The notes: generated by a model not told the origin, from the sequence alone. Counted from the stretch's first letter, positions 13,025-25,109 are shown. The stretch: 64,000 nt of DNA from Parapristionchus giblindavisi (GCA_943737045.1 CALSFV010000013.1:658501-722500), one strand, 5' to 3'. Made by a program: numbers and translations.

Positions 13025-13250
13025 AAATGTAAAAAGGTAAAGGTACAACCCGTTATTCAAGGCACACGAAGTCCAGCGGCTGATCACTGCTACTGGCCAG
13101 TGATCTTTCAAAGCCAATTCAGTCCGGAGGGACTAATCTCTTCTTCGGACCTTTTTTACCGTGTGATCTAGTCACTACCAATTCCCCTTTCGGAAGCCTT
13201 GGTGGGGCGGAGGTGGTGAAATGACCGGGAAGCACGAAACAGCACGAGTA
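13025..13250. repeat. Dispersed palindromic MITE-like repeat
   Basis: Contains ACCCGTTATTCAAGGCACAC and a CACTG/CAGTG hairpin core. A related copy lies inverted at about 43985-44135 (GTGTGCCTTGAATGACGGGT). No coding capacity. Confidence 0.55.
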
Positions 13251-13740
13251 ATAATGAACTAATTTCAATGATTAATAACATCATCGTTGTTTCTAAAAAC
13301 ATTCTACGTTATCAATGGATCTCATAACACGGATCTCCTGTAAAAGTGTATGAAACCATTCGACAGAAAACAAATTGATTTCCTCCGTTTTTATTGATTG
13401 TTGTTAGACTGGCCTAACTGAGTGCGAAAACAACATTTTCAAATTTTGTTTTTCGGAATTTGCATATCTATGCAATTTGTTTCCTGTAAACTTCAGATGA
13501 GTGTAAGTCGCTTCGTTTTTGTGCTATCGTGTTCATTTTTTTAGATCGGTTGCTAATGACCTCGTCTACAAATAACTCAATTGAGGATACGGTCGGAAAT
13601 GTTGTTTTTCATGTTGTTTTTCAAAAAAATTTTCCGCGGAGTTATGATTTTTCAAAAAAGTGGACTTCGATTGCGTCATCATTACGCAATAACGAGAAAT
13701 TTTCATGAGTCCACAATATCAGGGTCGGATTCCTCGATAA
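13250..13740. other. No gene seen
   Basis: AT-rich stretch. The word TTCGATTGCGTCATCATTACG at 13668-13688 recurs near 15850, 16950 and 19265 in foldback elements, so part of this is one more arm of that repeat family. Confidence 0.35.
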
Positions 13741-14427
13741 ATTTCCCACAAGAACTCGCGAGAGCGGCCCCATAGCACGCTTGGTTCACTAAATATAATA
13801 AAAACAAAAAGTTGGCACTGACTTTCCGGCGCTACTGTACGGGATGCCACATATACGAAGTACGATTCTGGAATAAGTTTTAAGGACAGATTCAACATGC
13901 AGTCGCAATGACGAGGACGACGGGGACCAAAGTTCATTACAGTAATCGAGCAAGGGACGGACATAGGTACAGAATAGACGACTGTATAATGATACACTAC
14001 GAGAAGTAAACGACCGATAGATATAGCAACATCTTGATTTTAGCTTTCCTTACTATGTTAGCAATGTGCTCACTAAAATCAAGCGAATTGTTGTAAGTTA
14101 TTCCAAGATCTTTGAATTGTGATACTATTGGGGGTTATTATCAATAGTGAAGTCAACTTGAGGGTGGTTTGTGCCTATGCGCATAATAGCTAACTTAGAA
14201 CTAGACATAGTAAGGCCCACAAGGAGCTCCAATCATGAATACGGTCAAGGGCGGTGTGAAGAATCTCACAGTTTTTAAAGGAGTAAAATTTGAGATCGTC
14301 AGCATATATTGAACAAAATACATCAGGAGGAAGAATAGACGGAATATCAGAAATGTATAGAGAGAATAATAGGGGTCCAATACAACTCCCTTGAGGGACA
14401 CCACTGAGCTCCGCATTTTTAGGGGGG
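13740..14427 (-). pseudogene. CR1/jockey-type LINE, 3' half (split copy)
   Basis: The minus strand encodes reverse-transcriptase motif SGVPQGSCIGPLLFSLYISD followed by FCSIYADDLKFYSF (catalytic YADD), then frameshifted stretches with CPSSLDYCNELW-like and VLRICGIPYS-like homology to the more intact LINE at 45424-47547. The reading frame breaks repeatedly. The upstream half of the same copy lies at 21817-22560. The two halves meet exactly at SGVPQGS once the intervening 7.4 kb is set aside. Confidence 0.75.
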
Positions 14428-14579
14428 CCATTAATTTGGTCGAGAGTGAAAAGTTGAGCCATTATTTTAGTAGTTGAGCCAATAATTTGGTTCGAAGTGG
14501 GGCTATTATTTTAGTCGCAAAGTTGAGCTGTTTTTTGGCTTCAATAATGGCTCAACTACTGTAAATCGAGCCGTTTCAC

Positions 14580-15680
14580 CGAGAGCCGTAAAATAGGTCG
14601 GCGATGTTTGCTAATTTCTTTCTTGTTAGTTCATGTCGGCATACTCGCCATGGAAGTTTTTCAACTAAATAATGTTGTTTTCGTTGCATTTCTAGTTTGT
14701 ATTCTATTTTACAAAGTATTTTGCTAGTTGAGTAGAGTGTAGATGTTTTCGCTCCTTCATTAACTGTGCTCACTAATTGTTGCTTTTTCATTAATTTAAT
14801 GTTACAGGGATATCTCGGCTCTCTCAAGATGGACCCGCTCAATTCACTTCTACTAGAACGGTAAGCATCTTACTACTTATGAAATGTCAATTGTATTTAA
14901 TTGTAAGTATTAAGTATTTATGCCAATTAAGTCGTAAGGCAAGATTAAGTGTTTGATTTTGAGACCGTTAATTGTTTCATGTTTCAGCGTCTTATCGCTT
15001 CGTCCTCAAGCCGTTTCCGAGGTGTCTGCGCAAAGTGGATGGGTTAGATGATGTTTTATTGATTTCTTATGCATCGTTTACCTTACGTGCCTACGCCGTA
15101 ACCTCCTCCGCCGCGTCTCCGCCGTTACGGCGGAGGTTACGGCGTACGAGAATCTTGAGCAAGCATGCCGCAAACATGTAACAGTCTCGTAAATTGCGAA
15201 TAAATTGCTCCGTTGTTGCCTTCACAACGACAGTTTCAAAGCAATTTACTGGCAACTTGCTTCGTTGTTGCCTTATAGCTCTGTTTAGGGTTAATTGCCG
15301 ATTATTTGTTTCATCCTTGCTCTATTTATGGAGCAAGGATGAAGCAAGTTACTGGCTAAATATATTTTACTTGTTTTGTGCCGGCAAGTTTGCGGCAAGG
15401 GTTGGGTCAGGTTGCGGCGATATTCCCCGTAAGTTTGCCCGATACTTGCGGCAAGCTTGCTCCACATTCTCTGTGTAAGGTAAATGTAACGATACATTAG
15501 CTATCATTGTTTATCGATTAACTTTGTTCATTGTACCTTGTTTAGGTGTGCGTCTTCTGCTACCAGTTCGGCGTCCATCACGCTAAAAGCCGACATCGGA
15601 TGCCCCTTCCCCGTGTAGCTGTATAGACTTTCACCATAAAGTCGTAGGACGCTTTATTTCATTTTTTTTGTAACTTAATC
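14580..15680. other. Interior of the nested insertion, no gene
   Basis: Short open frames only. At 15090-15150 there is a GC-rich hairpin in which CCGTAACCTCCTCCGCC is matched by GGCGGAGGTTACGG. Nothing else is recognised. Confidence 0.4.
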
Positions 15681-15683
15681 TAG

Positions 15684-17130
15684 GAAAGATACAGTGTAGG
15701 CAACAAGTCTCCGGCCACTTTTACATTTTTTTATAACTTTTGATCCAGGAAAGCAATCAAGCTGATCTTTTCAGTCAATGTACAGAATTTATTAAGGAAT
15801 ACAACCATGATGTATTGGTGATATTACATTAGTTCATTATTGCGCAGTGATGACGCAATCGAAATACACTTTTTTGAAAAATTTTATTTCTTTAGTCTAA
15901 AGTCCTGTTCTTGTGAAACATTGTGAGAGTGTAGAACCCCACTATGGCTGCACAGTCAAACAATCCGGAATGGCTCCGACTCCGATTTCAAGCTGTAGCA
16001 GGGTTGCAACTTTGACCCCCCAAAATTTATAACTCGGCTTCTAGATGTGATAACGACCCGTTCTAAGCGCCAAAATGATGCTAGTGGCGAGATATGTTTA
16101 TCCCCAGATTACGGTAGTCATAGCTCGTCATTTGCCCTCAGGGCATAAAATATTTTTTTGTTGGGATGACCGATTTTGAGACCCTACCGTTCAGAGGGCA
16201 GGTCTTCTAAAATTATGGTTCCTGCGCAAGCAGCTTTGCAATGTATCATATATTTATTTCCCTTATTTTGGTTTAGTTCCGATTCCTTTCAGACCCGTAG
16301 CAAAAGTTAGGCTGAGGTCTACTCGGTGCGCGCTCTTGTGCTTTCTCTCTCACTGCTCTCATCCCTGGGCTTCTATTGATGAAATCTCTTATTTGCAAAG
16401 CACCAATGCATGTTAGAGATGTTCACAAAAGTTTTTACACTATTGCTGAACTTCGATCTTTGATCTTTGGATTTTGATCTTTGATCGCTGAAACCGAGTA
16501 GACCTCAGCATAACTTTGGCTACAGGGCTGAAAGGAATCGGAACCAAACCAAAATAAGGGAAATAAACATATGATACATTGCAAAGCTACATGCGCTGAA
16601 ACCATAATTTTAGAAGACCTGCCGTCTGAACTGTAGGGTCTCAAAATCAGTCCTTCCAACAAAAAAATTATTTTATGCCCTGAGGGCAAATGACGAGCTA
16701 TGACTACCGTAATCTGGGGATAAACATATCTCGCCACTAGCATCATTTTGGCGCTTAGAACGGGTCATTATCACATCTAGAAGCCGAGTTATAAATTTTG
16801 GGGGTCAAAGTTGCAACCCTGCTACAGCTTGAAATCGGAGTCGGAGCCATTCCGGATTGTTTGACTGTGCAGCCATAGTGGGGTTCTACACTCTCACAAT
16901 GTTTCACAAGAACAGGACTTTCGACTAAAGAAATAAAATATTTCAAAAAAGTGTTTTTCGATTGCGTCATCACTGCGCAATAATGAACTAATGTAATATC
17001 ACCAACACATCATGGTTGTATTCCTTAATAAATTCTGTACATTGACTGAAAAGATCAGCTTGATTGCTTTCCTGGATCAAAAGTTATAAAAAAATGTAAA
17101 AGTGGCCGGAGACTTGTTGCCTACACTGTA
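15684..17130. repeat. Foldback, arms about 640 bp
   Basis: 15684-16320 and 16485-17130 are inverted copies (for example GGCAACAAGTCTCCGGCCAC at 15700 and its complement at 17110). The arms are highly similar with few substitutions, and the spacer is about 160 bases. The apparent proteins at 16435-16973 are arm sequence. No transposase seen. Confidence 0.9.
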
Positions 17131-17579
17131 TCAAGATAGTTTAGTCAATGTGTGCAACTGTTCAAGAAATACAACCATGATGTGTTGTCATAATTAAATT
17201 AGTTCACTGCTGCATAATGATGACGCATTCGGAGTGCGCTTTTCGAACACTACTGCAGAAGCCCAGATTGGGGGTGGGGCCTGAAGTAGGGGGTAGAAGG
17301 CATATCCTCCCCGGTTGGACTTGCCGTTGATTACCCAACACTTCTTGACATAATTCTTGAACATTATATCTTTATGACGTAGCTTCCACTCCTATTGTAG
17401 CGAAATCCGCGTCGGTTTATCCATTTTAGGACTGCTTTCAGTCCATGTAGATTCTTGCCTCTGATGATATTCAGGAATTCAGAATGCTCTGGGAGATAAT
17501 AGTTTAGGGATTCGGAGGACAAAACTATAATTACCCTAATATTCTTTGGCCCCATTCGGCCCTAGCTCGTCCCCATTTT

Positions 17580-19010
17580 GGGTCGATCTGGGGATATTTT
17601 GGGCTTGTTCTCTTCACATGAGATGGCTGTAGCATGACTGAAATCAGTCTTCGATACTGATTAGGAATACGTTTTTAAAACGCTGTCCAATCGAGCTGAG
17701 GCTCGAAAAAAATCGATAGTGAAATTCGGCCCGTCGATTCGAAAATTTATGTCTGCGTTTAACAGAAGAAGGTGATGCACAACGGGATATCGATAATAGA
17801 GTGAAGTGTGCTTGGAGTAAGTGGAAAGCTTGCAGTGGAGTATTAAGAGATAGGAGAGTAGCGATTCGAGTGAAGGGCAAAGTGTATAAGACTGTGATTA
17901 GACCAGCACTGATGTATGGAAGTGAGACATGGCCGATGACGGATAGACAAGAAGCAAAGTTGGTGTGTACTGAGATGAGGATGATGAGATGGGCATGTGG
18001 AGTTACCCTGACTGATAGAATAAGAAATGAAGTGCTTAGAGGAATGATGAAAGTAAGACCGATTAATGAAAAGATCCGAGAAAAAAGACTGAGATGGTAC
18101 GGACATGTGAAGAGGAGAGATAGAGACCATGTATGCAGAAGGATGATACAATACGCGCCACAAGGAAGAAGACCAAGAGGAAGACCGAAGCTCAGATGGA
18201 AGCTCAGATCAAGAAGGACTTCAAGGAACTCAAGCTGACGGAACGACACACGCTGAATCGACTACTATGGCACACGAAGACTAGTTTTCCTGACCCCGTT
18301 TAACGTGATAAGAAGAAGCCCATACCATCCCCTTGCTTTCTTATACAGGAAAATAAATGATTTGATTTGATTTGATTTGATTTTGCCTGTCAGGGAGTGG
18401 ACAATTCGGGCGTCCGATACCAAATACTATTTGTTATTATATCAACAGTGAGCCGCTTTTTTCTGGATACCGTAACCCGCACTACCGTAATCGTAATACA
18501 CGCACCGGGATTTGCCATGAACTTCGCCACATTATTACAGTGTACGGTAGTTCGTGTTACGGTATATAGAAAAATAAAAGCTGGCTCATATTGGATATCA
18601 TAGCAGTAGTATTAAAGTTCACAATCGCTGATAAGATAAGGTAAGTTCTTTTTCTCTGGTTTTCGTAAAAGTAAAACATATTAATCAAAACAAAAACAGC
18701 ATAATAAAAGTGCTGCAAGGGATCGAACAAAGAAGACAGTCGCACGCAGACACCTTATCCACTACTCTACATAGGCAGTTGTTTAATAGTTGATAGATGA
18801 GAAACAAACCCAGCTGGATTGTTTGTGTAGGAGACCACGCAAATTTTCGAATCGACTGGCCGAATTTCAATATCGATTTTCTCGAAGCTCTGCTCTATTG
18901 GGCAGTATTTATATCTGATTCCTAATCAGTACCGAAGACTGATTTCAGTCATGTTACTGCCATCTTATGTGAAGATAACAAGCCCAAAATATCCCCTTGT
19001 TAGTTCTGAT
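17580..19010. mobile_element. Foldback related to the CAAGGG family, carrying an RTE piece
   Basis: Left sequence (17590-17760: GGGATATTTTGGGCTTGTTC, ACTGAAATCAGTCTTCG) recurs inverted at 18840-19000. The arms share ATCGATTTTCTCGA-type words with the foldbacks at 40963 and 56401. An RTE fragment sits inside, and a tRNA-like segment (CCTTATCCACTACTCTACATAG) lies in the right arm. Confidence 0.65.
17770..18385 (+). pseudogene. RTE-type LINE, C-terminal reverse-transcriptase fragment
   Basis: The plus strand from 17801 encodes about 145 residues matching the tail of RTE LINE proteins: KTVIRPALMYGSETWPMT, then MRMMRWACGVTLTDRIRNE, then LRWYGHVKRRD and RRPRGRPKLRW. A frameshift follows, and the copy ends in a (TTTGA)n tail at 18362-18382. 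The catalytic core is missing. This is a standard 5'-truncated retrotransposon end and resembles C. elegans-type RTE proteins in domain order. Confidence 0.85.
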
Positions 19011-19019
19011 TCTTGTCAG

Positions 19020-19680
19020 ACCCGCAGCAAACATTCTAACTACTCAATCTCAACACGTAGGCTTATGCTGCCCTTGTAGGAACTTTAGTTTTAAATGACC
19101 AGAACGGTAGGGCCTCGAAGTCTTAAAAAATGTTTTGTGGCTCAAATTTGCAGCCCGCTACAGCTTGAAATCGGAGTCCGAGCTATTTCATTTTTTTGCA
19201 TGGGCAGCCCTCGGTGAGGTCTCCATTTCAATAAAGAACATACGTGCTCGAAAAGTGTACTTCGATTGCGTCATTACTATACAACAGTGAAGTAATTTAA
19301 ATATACCAACACATCATGGTTATATTCCATGATGAATTACAAACCTTGACTATGCTTGATTTCCCGGATCAAAAGTTTAAAAAAATATCTAAAAAGAGCG
19401 TTCCATGACTTTATACTGTTATTGTTGTTATTCAATAGAAGAGTGTACATTGTTTTCATACGCTTGTGAGAGAACCGAGCATAGCCAGTGGGGTCTAGCC
19501 CAGTTAAAAATCAAATTTTAGCGATCGGGTTCTCAAGGTTGTTGATGATATCCCCCATCCACACAACCTTGCCTCCCCATTCCCCAGTTTTTTTTTTCCC
19601 ACATCGTGTCCACCTATGCTAGGGTCACCGTTGAGGCCAGACGGCGTCGCATTTAAATCTCTTTTTTTATTTCATTTTTT
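19020..19680. other. Repeat-derived stretch, no gene
   Basis: Contains one more diverged arm of the 15684-17130 repeat (TTCGATTGCGTCATTAC near 19265, ACACATCATGGTTATATTCC near 19308). No exon or RNA gene recognised. Confidence 0.4.
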
Positions 19681-20240
19681 CATCATCTGATGGTTAAAAA
19701 ATGGCTGACGAACGTTCCGGGGTAGAATTTGATGGCGATAAAGCCTGTCTAATTCATTTTTTCATGAAAAATTCATTCTGATGGCGCGTTATAAAGAGTG
19801 GAAAACCGAAATCGGCGAGTTTTCATGAGCATATGAAAACTCGACATTTTAATTCAAGAGCGCGACAAAGGTCCGGGAATTCAAATATCGTCTTTCCGAT
19901 TTAAATTTTCCGTTCAGTATAGCTGGAACTTAATTTTCCAACCCCCGTAAGTTTTCTGTATATACTGATCGGAATTTGAATTACCGGACCTTTGTCGCGC
20001 TTTCCGCTGTCGGGTTTCCATATGCGATTTAATGGCTGGAAACTCGCCGATTTCGGTTTTTTACTATTTTAATTCGCCATAAATCCATTCCGGTCCGATC
20101 TATGCAGGTCGCGTTTTACACTTTGAGAGAATTTCCGTTTTTGAAAATTTTTCTTGAAAAATGAATTCGACAGGTTCGCCATCAAATTCTGCCCCGGGAA
20201 CATGGTCGCAAAATATTTGCATTGATAGATTCAAAGAAAC
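19680..20240. repeat. Foldback, imperfect arms about 200 bp
   Basis: Words around 19770-19890 (AATTCATTCTGATGGCG, AACCGAAATCGGCGAGTTT, GCGCGACAAAGGTCCGG) recur inverted at 19980-20170. No coding capacity. Confidence 0.7.
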
Positions 20241-20274
20241 AATTGAAATCGTGAATTAGGCGCGAAGGGGTCTG

Positions 20275-20600
20275 GTATTGTCACGGCGGTTCACTGGAGA
20301 GAAACCCCTACATTTAACTTTGGCTTGAAGGCTCCCGCACTATGAAAAATCGGCAAAGTTGATTTGCACCGGGCTGGATTCGAACCCACGAGGTTCGGAT
20401 CGCCACACAAAAGTTCTAGCCACTAAGCCATCTCAGCATGTGTATCAGTTCGTAAAACTCGATGATAGCTCTAGTCAGAAGCGTTCGTATGGAGAGCAGC
20501 CGTAGCGCGCGCTCATTCATACCGTATCTAACTTTCGCGCTGGGAGGATCCCTCAGTTGCGGGAGCTCCTTAGTTACTATCATTGAGCCGCCGTGATTGT
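20275..20600 (-). mobile_element. tRNA-derived SINE-like element, copy 3
   Basis: The minus strand has box A-like TGGCTTAGTGGCTAG and box B-like GGTTCGAATCC at tRNA-like spacing, followed by a non-tRNA tail shared with the copies at 7478 and 10371. It does not fold as a complete tRNA acceptor stem, so it is a SINE or tRNA relic and not a working tRNA gene. Confidence 0.65.
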
Positions 20601-20890
20601 GAGGGGGTATCAAAACGGCAACGGATTATAAATATGTTGGGAGATGGCCTATGGCAACAAAAGTTGTATCATTGTTATCAGTGGTGATGTACGGTATTGT
20701 GCTACCGTAACCGTCGGGAATCGCGAACTGATCATGAATTTTTCGCTTTCGGCCATTTTCAACCATGAACCCCGGGTCATGGTTGAATGAAAATAATCAG
20801 TTCGCGATTCCCGACGGTTACGGTAGCACAATACCGTACACTCCCACTGATTACAATGATACAACTTTTGTTGACATAGGCCATCTCCCA
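20600..20890. repeat. Short foldback centred on an ATGA-CCCGGG-TCAT core
   Basis: Arms 20640-20750 and 20775-20885 are inverted copies around AACCATGAACCCCGGGTCAT. The same core occurs in the foldbacks at 29009-31231 and 58515-60010. Confidence 0.85.
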
Positions 20891-20959
20891 ACAGATTTAA
20901 GATCCGTTGCCGTTTTGATTGTTGCCGTTTTGATCGTTGCCGTTCTGATACCTCCCCGG

Positions 20960-21211
20960 TATTGTGCGTATAAAATGGACTTGCATAAGAAAAAGACACG
21001 ATGCTTCAAAGAACGTATATAAAGAACGGAAGTCGCTCAAAGTCTAGATCTCGCCCCGCCTCTCGATTGTCTCTCCGCTGCCTCTCCCTAACCCGGCTGA
21101 CCTTCGCCACGCGCTATTAGATATAAAAGAGTTCGGCGTAGTTTCTGAACCATGCAAAACCAGAAATAGTCTCTTCTACAAATAAAACAAGTGACTTTTA
21201 TACGCTCAATA
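20960..21211. mobile_element. TA-flanked MITE, copy 1 of 3
   Basis: Begins TATTGTGCGTATAAAATG and ends TTTTATACGCTCAATA. These are 16-base inverted ends whose outer TA fits a mariner-type TA target duplication. Internally it carries a TATA-like GATATAAAAGAG and an AATAAA motif. Relatives lie at 28001-28254 and 45138-45337. Confidence 0.7.
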
Positions 21212-21500
21212 TCAACACAAAATGACTATGTCCATCGTCATCAGCTTAGTCGAAAACCTTAGAAAAGTGCGATGTTATTGTTATAAATAAAATAAGAAGT
21301 TATAATATTATTAGAAGTTATATTTTGTTAGTGATACAAAATCAATTAAATGTTTATTGTTCGTTTCATTTTCTTGTCATGTTGTAATCGATATGTAAAT
21401 ATTGTATGTTATGAGAATAAAGAAGTTAATTGATGTATAAAACATTTAAATGTGTAATAAACATAAATGGAATTGGAATAAAAGTAAGCAAATAAAGGGC
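21212..21500. other. AT-rich interior of the nested insertion
   Basis: No gene, exon, tRNA or recognised element. Confidence 0.4.
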
Positions 21501-21816
21501 TAAACTTTTACTGGTCGAGCCAAATTATTGGCCAAATTATTGGCCCCACTTGAAAAGTAGAGCCATTAATTTGGACTAAAGTTTAGCGAAAAGTTTAGTG
21601 GGGCCATTATTATGACCAAATTATTGGCCCCACTTGAAAAGTTGAGCCATTAATTTGGACTAAAGTTTAGCGAAAAGTTTAGTGGGGCCATTATTTTGAC
21701 CAAATTAATGGCTCAACTTTTCAAGTGGGGCTTGTCTGGTAGCCTAATTCGAGACTCAACTTTTAGCAAATTATTGGCCCCACTTTGACCAAATTATTGC
21801 CCCCCCTAAAAATGCG
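21500..21816. repeat. Subterminal tandem repeats of the nested insertion
   Basis: An approximately 85-base word containing CCCCACTTGAAAAGTTGAGC and TTTAGTGGGGCCATTATT occurs twice in tandem and partly a third time in inverted form, next to the right terminal inverted repeat. Diverged copies lie at 14430-14560 and 34810-34945. Subterminal repeats of this kind often bind a transposase. Confidence 0.65.
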
Positions 21817-22560
21817 GAGAGAGTTTCAAACGGCCGAGAGCTGGAATTATCAACTAACACAGTTTGGGTTCTTGAAAAAAGGAACGATTTAAACCATTTA
21901 ATAAGGCATCCGCGAATACCTATTTTTCGCATTTGTAGATCAGAAGGTTTAGAGGGATGGAATCAAAAGCGCGACTAAAGTCGATAAAGGCGCATGAAAT
22001 GTAGCCTTTTTTGTCGAGTTCGGTGTGCCAGTGCGAAAAAGTAGACAAGAAACAAGAGTTACATGACCGCTTGTTTCGAAATCCATGCTGTTCATCATGT
22101 TGGAGGTTATTGATTGAAAGAAAGTTAGTAAGATCACGACATATCAATCTTTCCATAACTTTAGAAGTAGAGCATGTCAAAGAAATAGGACGATAGTTGG
22201 ATGCACAATGACGATCACCCTTTTTCTTGTAGATTGGACGGATAAATGATGTTAGCCAAATAGATGGAGCTATTGAGTGCGACAGAAATCGATCAAATAA
22301 TATGGAAAGAGGGACAGAGATTTGAGATGCTGTTCGTTTCAAAAATGAATTGTTGATTTTGTCGGGCTAGAATGATAGCTGATTTGGTAATGTGCTGATA
22401 ACCAGTTCTATGCGTTGAGCGGAGAAATTTATAAAATCGATTGAAGGCGCATCTGTGGTGAAGGTGTCAGACGGTGGGGTGGGAAAGATCGTTGTATTGA
22501 TCAGGCAAAATGTTGGCTTTGGCGAAGTCAGAAGTAGCGGCAATACCATTATTGTCTAAT
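21817..22560 (-). pseudogene. CR1/jockey-type LINE, 5' half of the split copy
   Basis: The minus strand at 21920-22342 encodes FIRPIYKKKGDRHCASNYRP, HGFRNKRSCNS and AFIDFSRAFDSIPLNLLIYK, the first half of a reverse transcriptase. A frameshifted GIRGCLIKWFKSFL follows down to 21830. It is closely related to the LINE at 45424-47547 and continues in the segment 13740-14427. Several frameshifts make it inactive. Confidence 0.8.
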
Positions 22561-22589
22561 AAAGAACCAATATGATTGGTTGTGTCTTT

Positions 22590-22985
22590 GAGCCGACTGA
22601 ATCACCGAGTTACATACTGCGTACAGTCTCAGTCCACCATGATCCACGCTGTTCGTCACTCGCTACTACAACCGACAAGGGTAAGTAAACGATGAGTCAA
22701 CCAGAGATATGGTGATCGAAAGCCACTGTCCCTTAACCTAAGAGAGTTCATTCATCGAAAAACTGTAGCGGAACATCTCATGATTCGCAAACAGAAATTG
22801 ATTTTATCGATATTAAGCCAAACGTTATGTTAAAATAGGATTCATTCTACATTTCAAATGAGTAAAGTGAGCAATATTTTTATTTTTGGGCTTATGATAT
22901 TTATCGTGTGGAAAAGGACAAAGCGGGTGGAATAATCGGGAAAAAGTGACGACTATATTTCTTGATATTTCGGAATTAAAGAAAA
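22590..22985 (-). other. Conserved 3' flank of a family S gene
   Basis: Order and wording (CGTCACTCGCTACT, GGAACATCTC, AGAAATTGATTTT, ATTTCAAATGAGTAAA) match 36050-36270 downstream of the intact S gene, and less well 12060-12320. This indicates that whole gene units, not just coding exons, were duplicated. Confidence 0.6.
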
Positions 22986-25085
22986 CTAACACTCATTCGG
23001 GATGCAAGAAATTTTCATTAAATAGAAGGTTGCAAAATCTTGGCCGCCAATAGTCAAGTAAGGAGGATTGCATGTAATGGTATCGGAAACATGAATTCGT
23101 CCTTGATTATCAACAAGTTCAACTTGTTCTCCAGTGGGACAAGTGTTATTGCCAGGAGGAAGTAAATCATCCGATAAGCCATCTTCTCCACCAAAATTAC
23201 AGTCTAAACACGTAATGAATTAAGTAATTGTATTCTTAAAGAAGGTGACCCCTGAGTTTGCATGACTGACTCCTGCCACGATAAGCATGTAAAATAATCA
23301 TTTTCTCATTGTCCCTCACGCCAATTACCATATAATAAAAACAATATTCGACATGCTAGTCGTGGCAGGACTCAGTTATGCAAACTCAAAGGCCTCCTTC
23401 TTTAAACTCACAGTATTTAGTTTGTTCAACACACGCCACCTAAAAAAAACAATGTTCAAGCCGAATGAGGTTACGAATTTAGTTTAAAAAAAGTAAAGAA
23501 CAGGGAAAAAGACCTTGAAATCGGGTAGCTTTTGCTTATTGTCATTACTCCATCTGAAGAGTTGTAGAGTTAGTTGGTATTATACAGTGAAAACGTGAGA
23601 AAACGGCACAGGTAACAGATTGTACGGAATTGTGGGAGATGTTATTTTTTCCATATTTTTACCTTCTCTCCATATTTATAACTCTGACAATGAGTCGACA
23701 AAAAATCCTTTCATTATATATGACATTTGATTTCCACTCACAAGGGGGATGCTGCCAACTGGCCCTGGCTATAGGATGGCGCATTAGTCAAATTCTGTTT
23801 GTAGTTTTTAGTGCTCCCTATAAAAGGCACTCCGCATTCTCATTCTTCGCTTCTGATATATCGGTTGCGTTACTCTCCTCGGAGAGAATTTTGTTTTTTT
23901 TGGGAAGGGCTTTCGCGATGAAGGCCCTTCCCTGCCCCGGACTTCTCCTTATTGGAGAAATCGCCTTGCAGAGCGGGCTGGGTCGGGTGGGAGGACTCCT
24001 GCTTGGACACCCCCCCCTCATTTTGCCCAGTTCATGCTGTGCAAGAACTTGGCAAATTGAAGGGGAGTGTCCAGGCGAGTGTCCTTCATTTTGCCCAGTT
24101 CTTGCACTGCGTGAACTGGGCAAAATGAAAAATGGCGAATTCTTGCACAGGATGAACTTGGCAGAATCTTCGTGTTGCTAGAATTGCATTAAATTGATTT
24201 ATGTCATATGTTTTGACATGTTTTGAACCTTATTTCCATTTTCTACTTGAATTGAAAAAAAAAATGCAGACACGGGTTTATTTTTTGCTCAACATATTTT
24301 GTCTATGCCGTTTCCTATCAGAAATACGGCAGCCCTTTGGCAAACATGCAAAATCTGTCTTTGTGTCTCATAAAAATTTCAAAATGTGCTTCCGAGTCAA
24401 AATTGTAAAAATTTTCAAATGCACTGTCCTATATGTACTACCAAAAAATGAACTCTACTCATTTTCGACTTTTAGGGCCAGGGCCGAAACACTAGATCGT
24501 TTTATATTCTTTATTGTCATATAGTTCACTCTTAAATATTTGCAACACAACCCATTTTTAGTCTTTCTCTTTGACTCTTCCCTATAATTTTTCCAATGTG
24601 CAACCTTTTATTCGAACCTTACGGGACACACGTGATATATTTAATTTAAAAAAAAACACTCACTGGCCGTTCGTACAAATCATGTTAGCAACTGATAACA
24701 TTCCATTGCGAGTTTTCTGGAAAATGAATGTTTTTTTGCTCAAAATTACTTCTTCTCTTTTAATATTGAATATTGAGGTCTTCATAAGACAAGCGATATG
24801 CAATGTAACCCATGTCAGTTTTCATCTTTCCATTTTTCCCTTTTCCCAACTCACTTTACCTTTTCCCATCTCACTTTCCCCTTTTTCCATCTCACTTTTT
24901 TTCCGAGCATAATCTCACTTTTGCATGACATACCATAACTGCTAAGTTCTTCGGTTTGCACATAATCACATACGCTTCATCTCCTAGCAACGTAGTACAA
25001 TCAATAAATGGTTCGCCGGAGGGCGAAAATGGATGACGAACTTCGTTAGCAGGTAATTTTTCAAAAGGGTGGCATCCATGCTTAG
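22986..25085 (-). CDS. Family S secreted Sushi/CCP-like gene, 3' five exons
   Basis: Exons 22986-23203, 23412-23439, 23514-23553, 24664-24716 and 24934-25085 are each bounded by GT/AG and keep one frame (phases 1, 0, 2, 0, 1). They encode a Sushi-like module (HGCHPFEKLP, FIDC, ANMICTNGQW, PDFKVACVE) and then a second four-cysteine module (CNFGGEDG, NNTCPTGEQV, SDTITC, KISCIPNEC, stop). Exon lengths match the intact paralogue at 36398-40396. There is no signal-peptide exon here. The first acceptor is phase 1 and pairs in phase with the donor at 27242, so these exons most likely form the end of the longer gene that starts at 34577. Total with those exons would be 1017 coding bases (338 residues). 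No stop or frameshift seen in these five exons. Confidence 0.75.
23236..23406. mobile_element. MITE in an S-gene intron
   Basis: Inverted ends read TTAAAGAAGG and CCTTCTTTAA, with inner arms GACTCCTGCCACGA / CGTGGCAGGACTC. Relatives at 44570-44873 and from about 54622. It sits between the last two exons without touching the splice sites. Confidence 0.7.
23560..24660. other. Intron of the S gene with a foldback-like core
   Basis: At 23960-24160 the words CATTTTGCCCAGTTC and GAACTGGGCAAAATG form inverted repeats. The long plus-strand frame here (23630-24181) is repeat-derived. No conserved exon seen. Confidence 0.45.
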
Positions 25086-25109
25086 CTGAAACAAAAGAGA
25101 TTTGCAAAA

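Larger units (their letters stand above)
14411..21816. mobile_element. 7.4-kb nested insertion with terminal inverted repeats
   Basis: The ends are inverted copies: CTCCGCATTTTTAGGGGG at about 14411 and CCCCCCTAAAAATGCGGAG ending at about 21816. They split a single LINE between consecutive codons of the reverse transcriptase, so this is one insertion plus what later landed in it. Next to both ends are repeats of CCAAATTATTGG, TTGAAAAGTTGAGCC and AGTGGGGCCATTATT. No transposase is recognisable inside. The interior holds further foldbacks, an RTE piece, a SINE and a MITE. A 2-bp CT target duplication fits but is not diagnostic. Confidence 0.7.

Noticed and set aside
17644..18249. 201-codon minus-strand frame
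   Set aside because: Antisense shadow of the RTE reverse-transcriptase fragment on the plus strand.
23630..24181. 183-codon plus-strand frame with hydrophobic start
   Set aside because: It runs through inverted repeats in an intron of the minus-strand S gene and has no recognisable domain or splice support.
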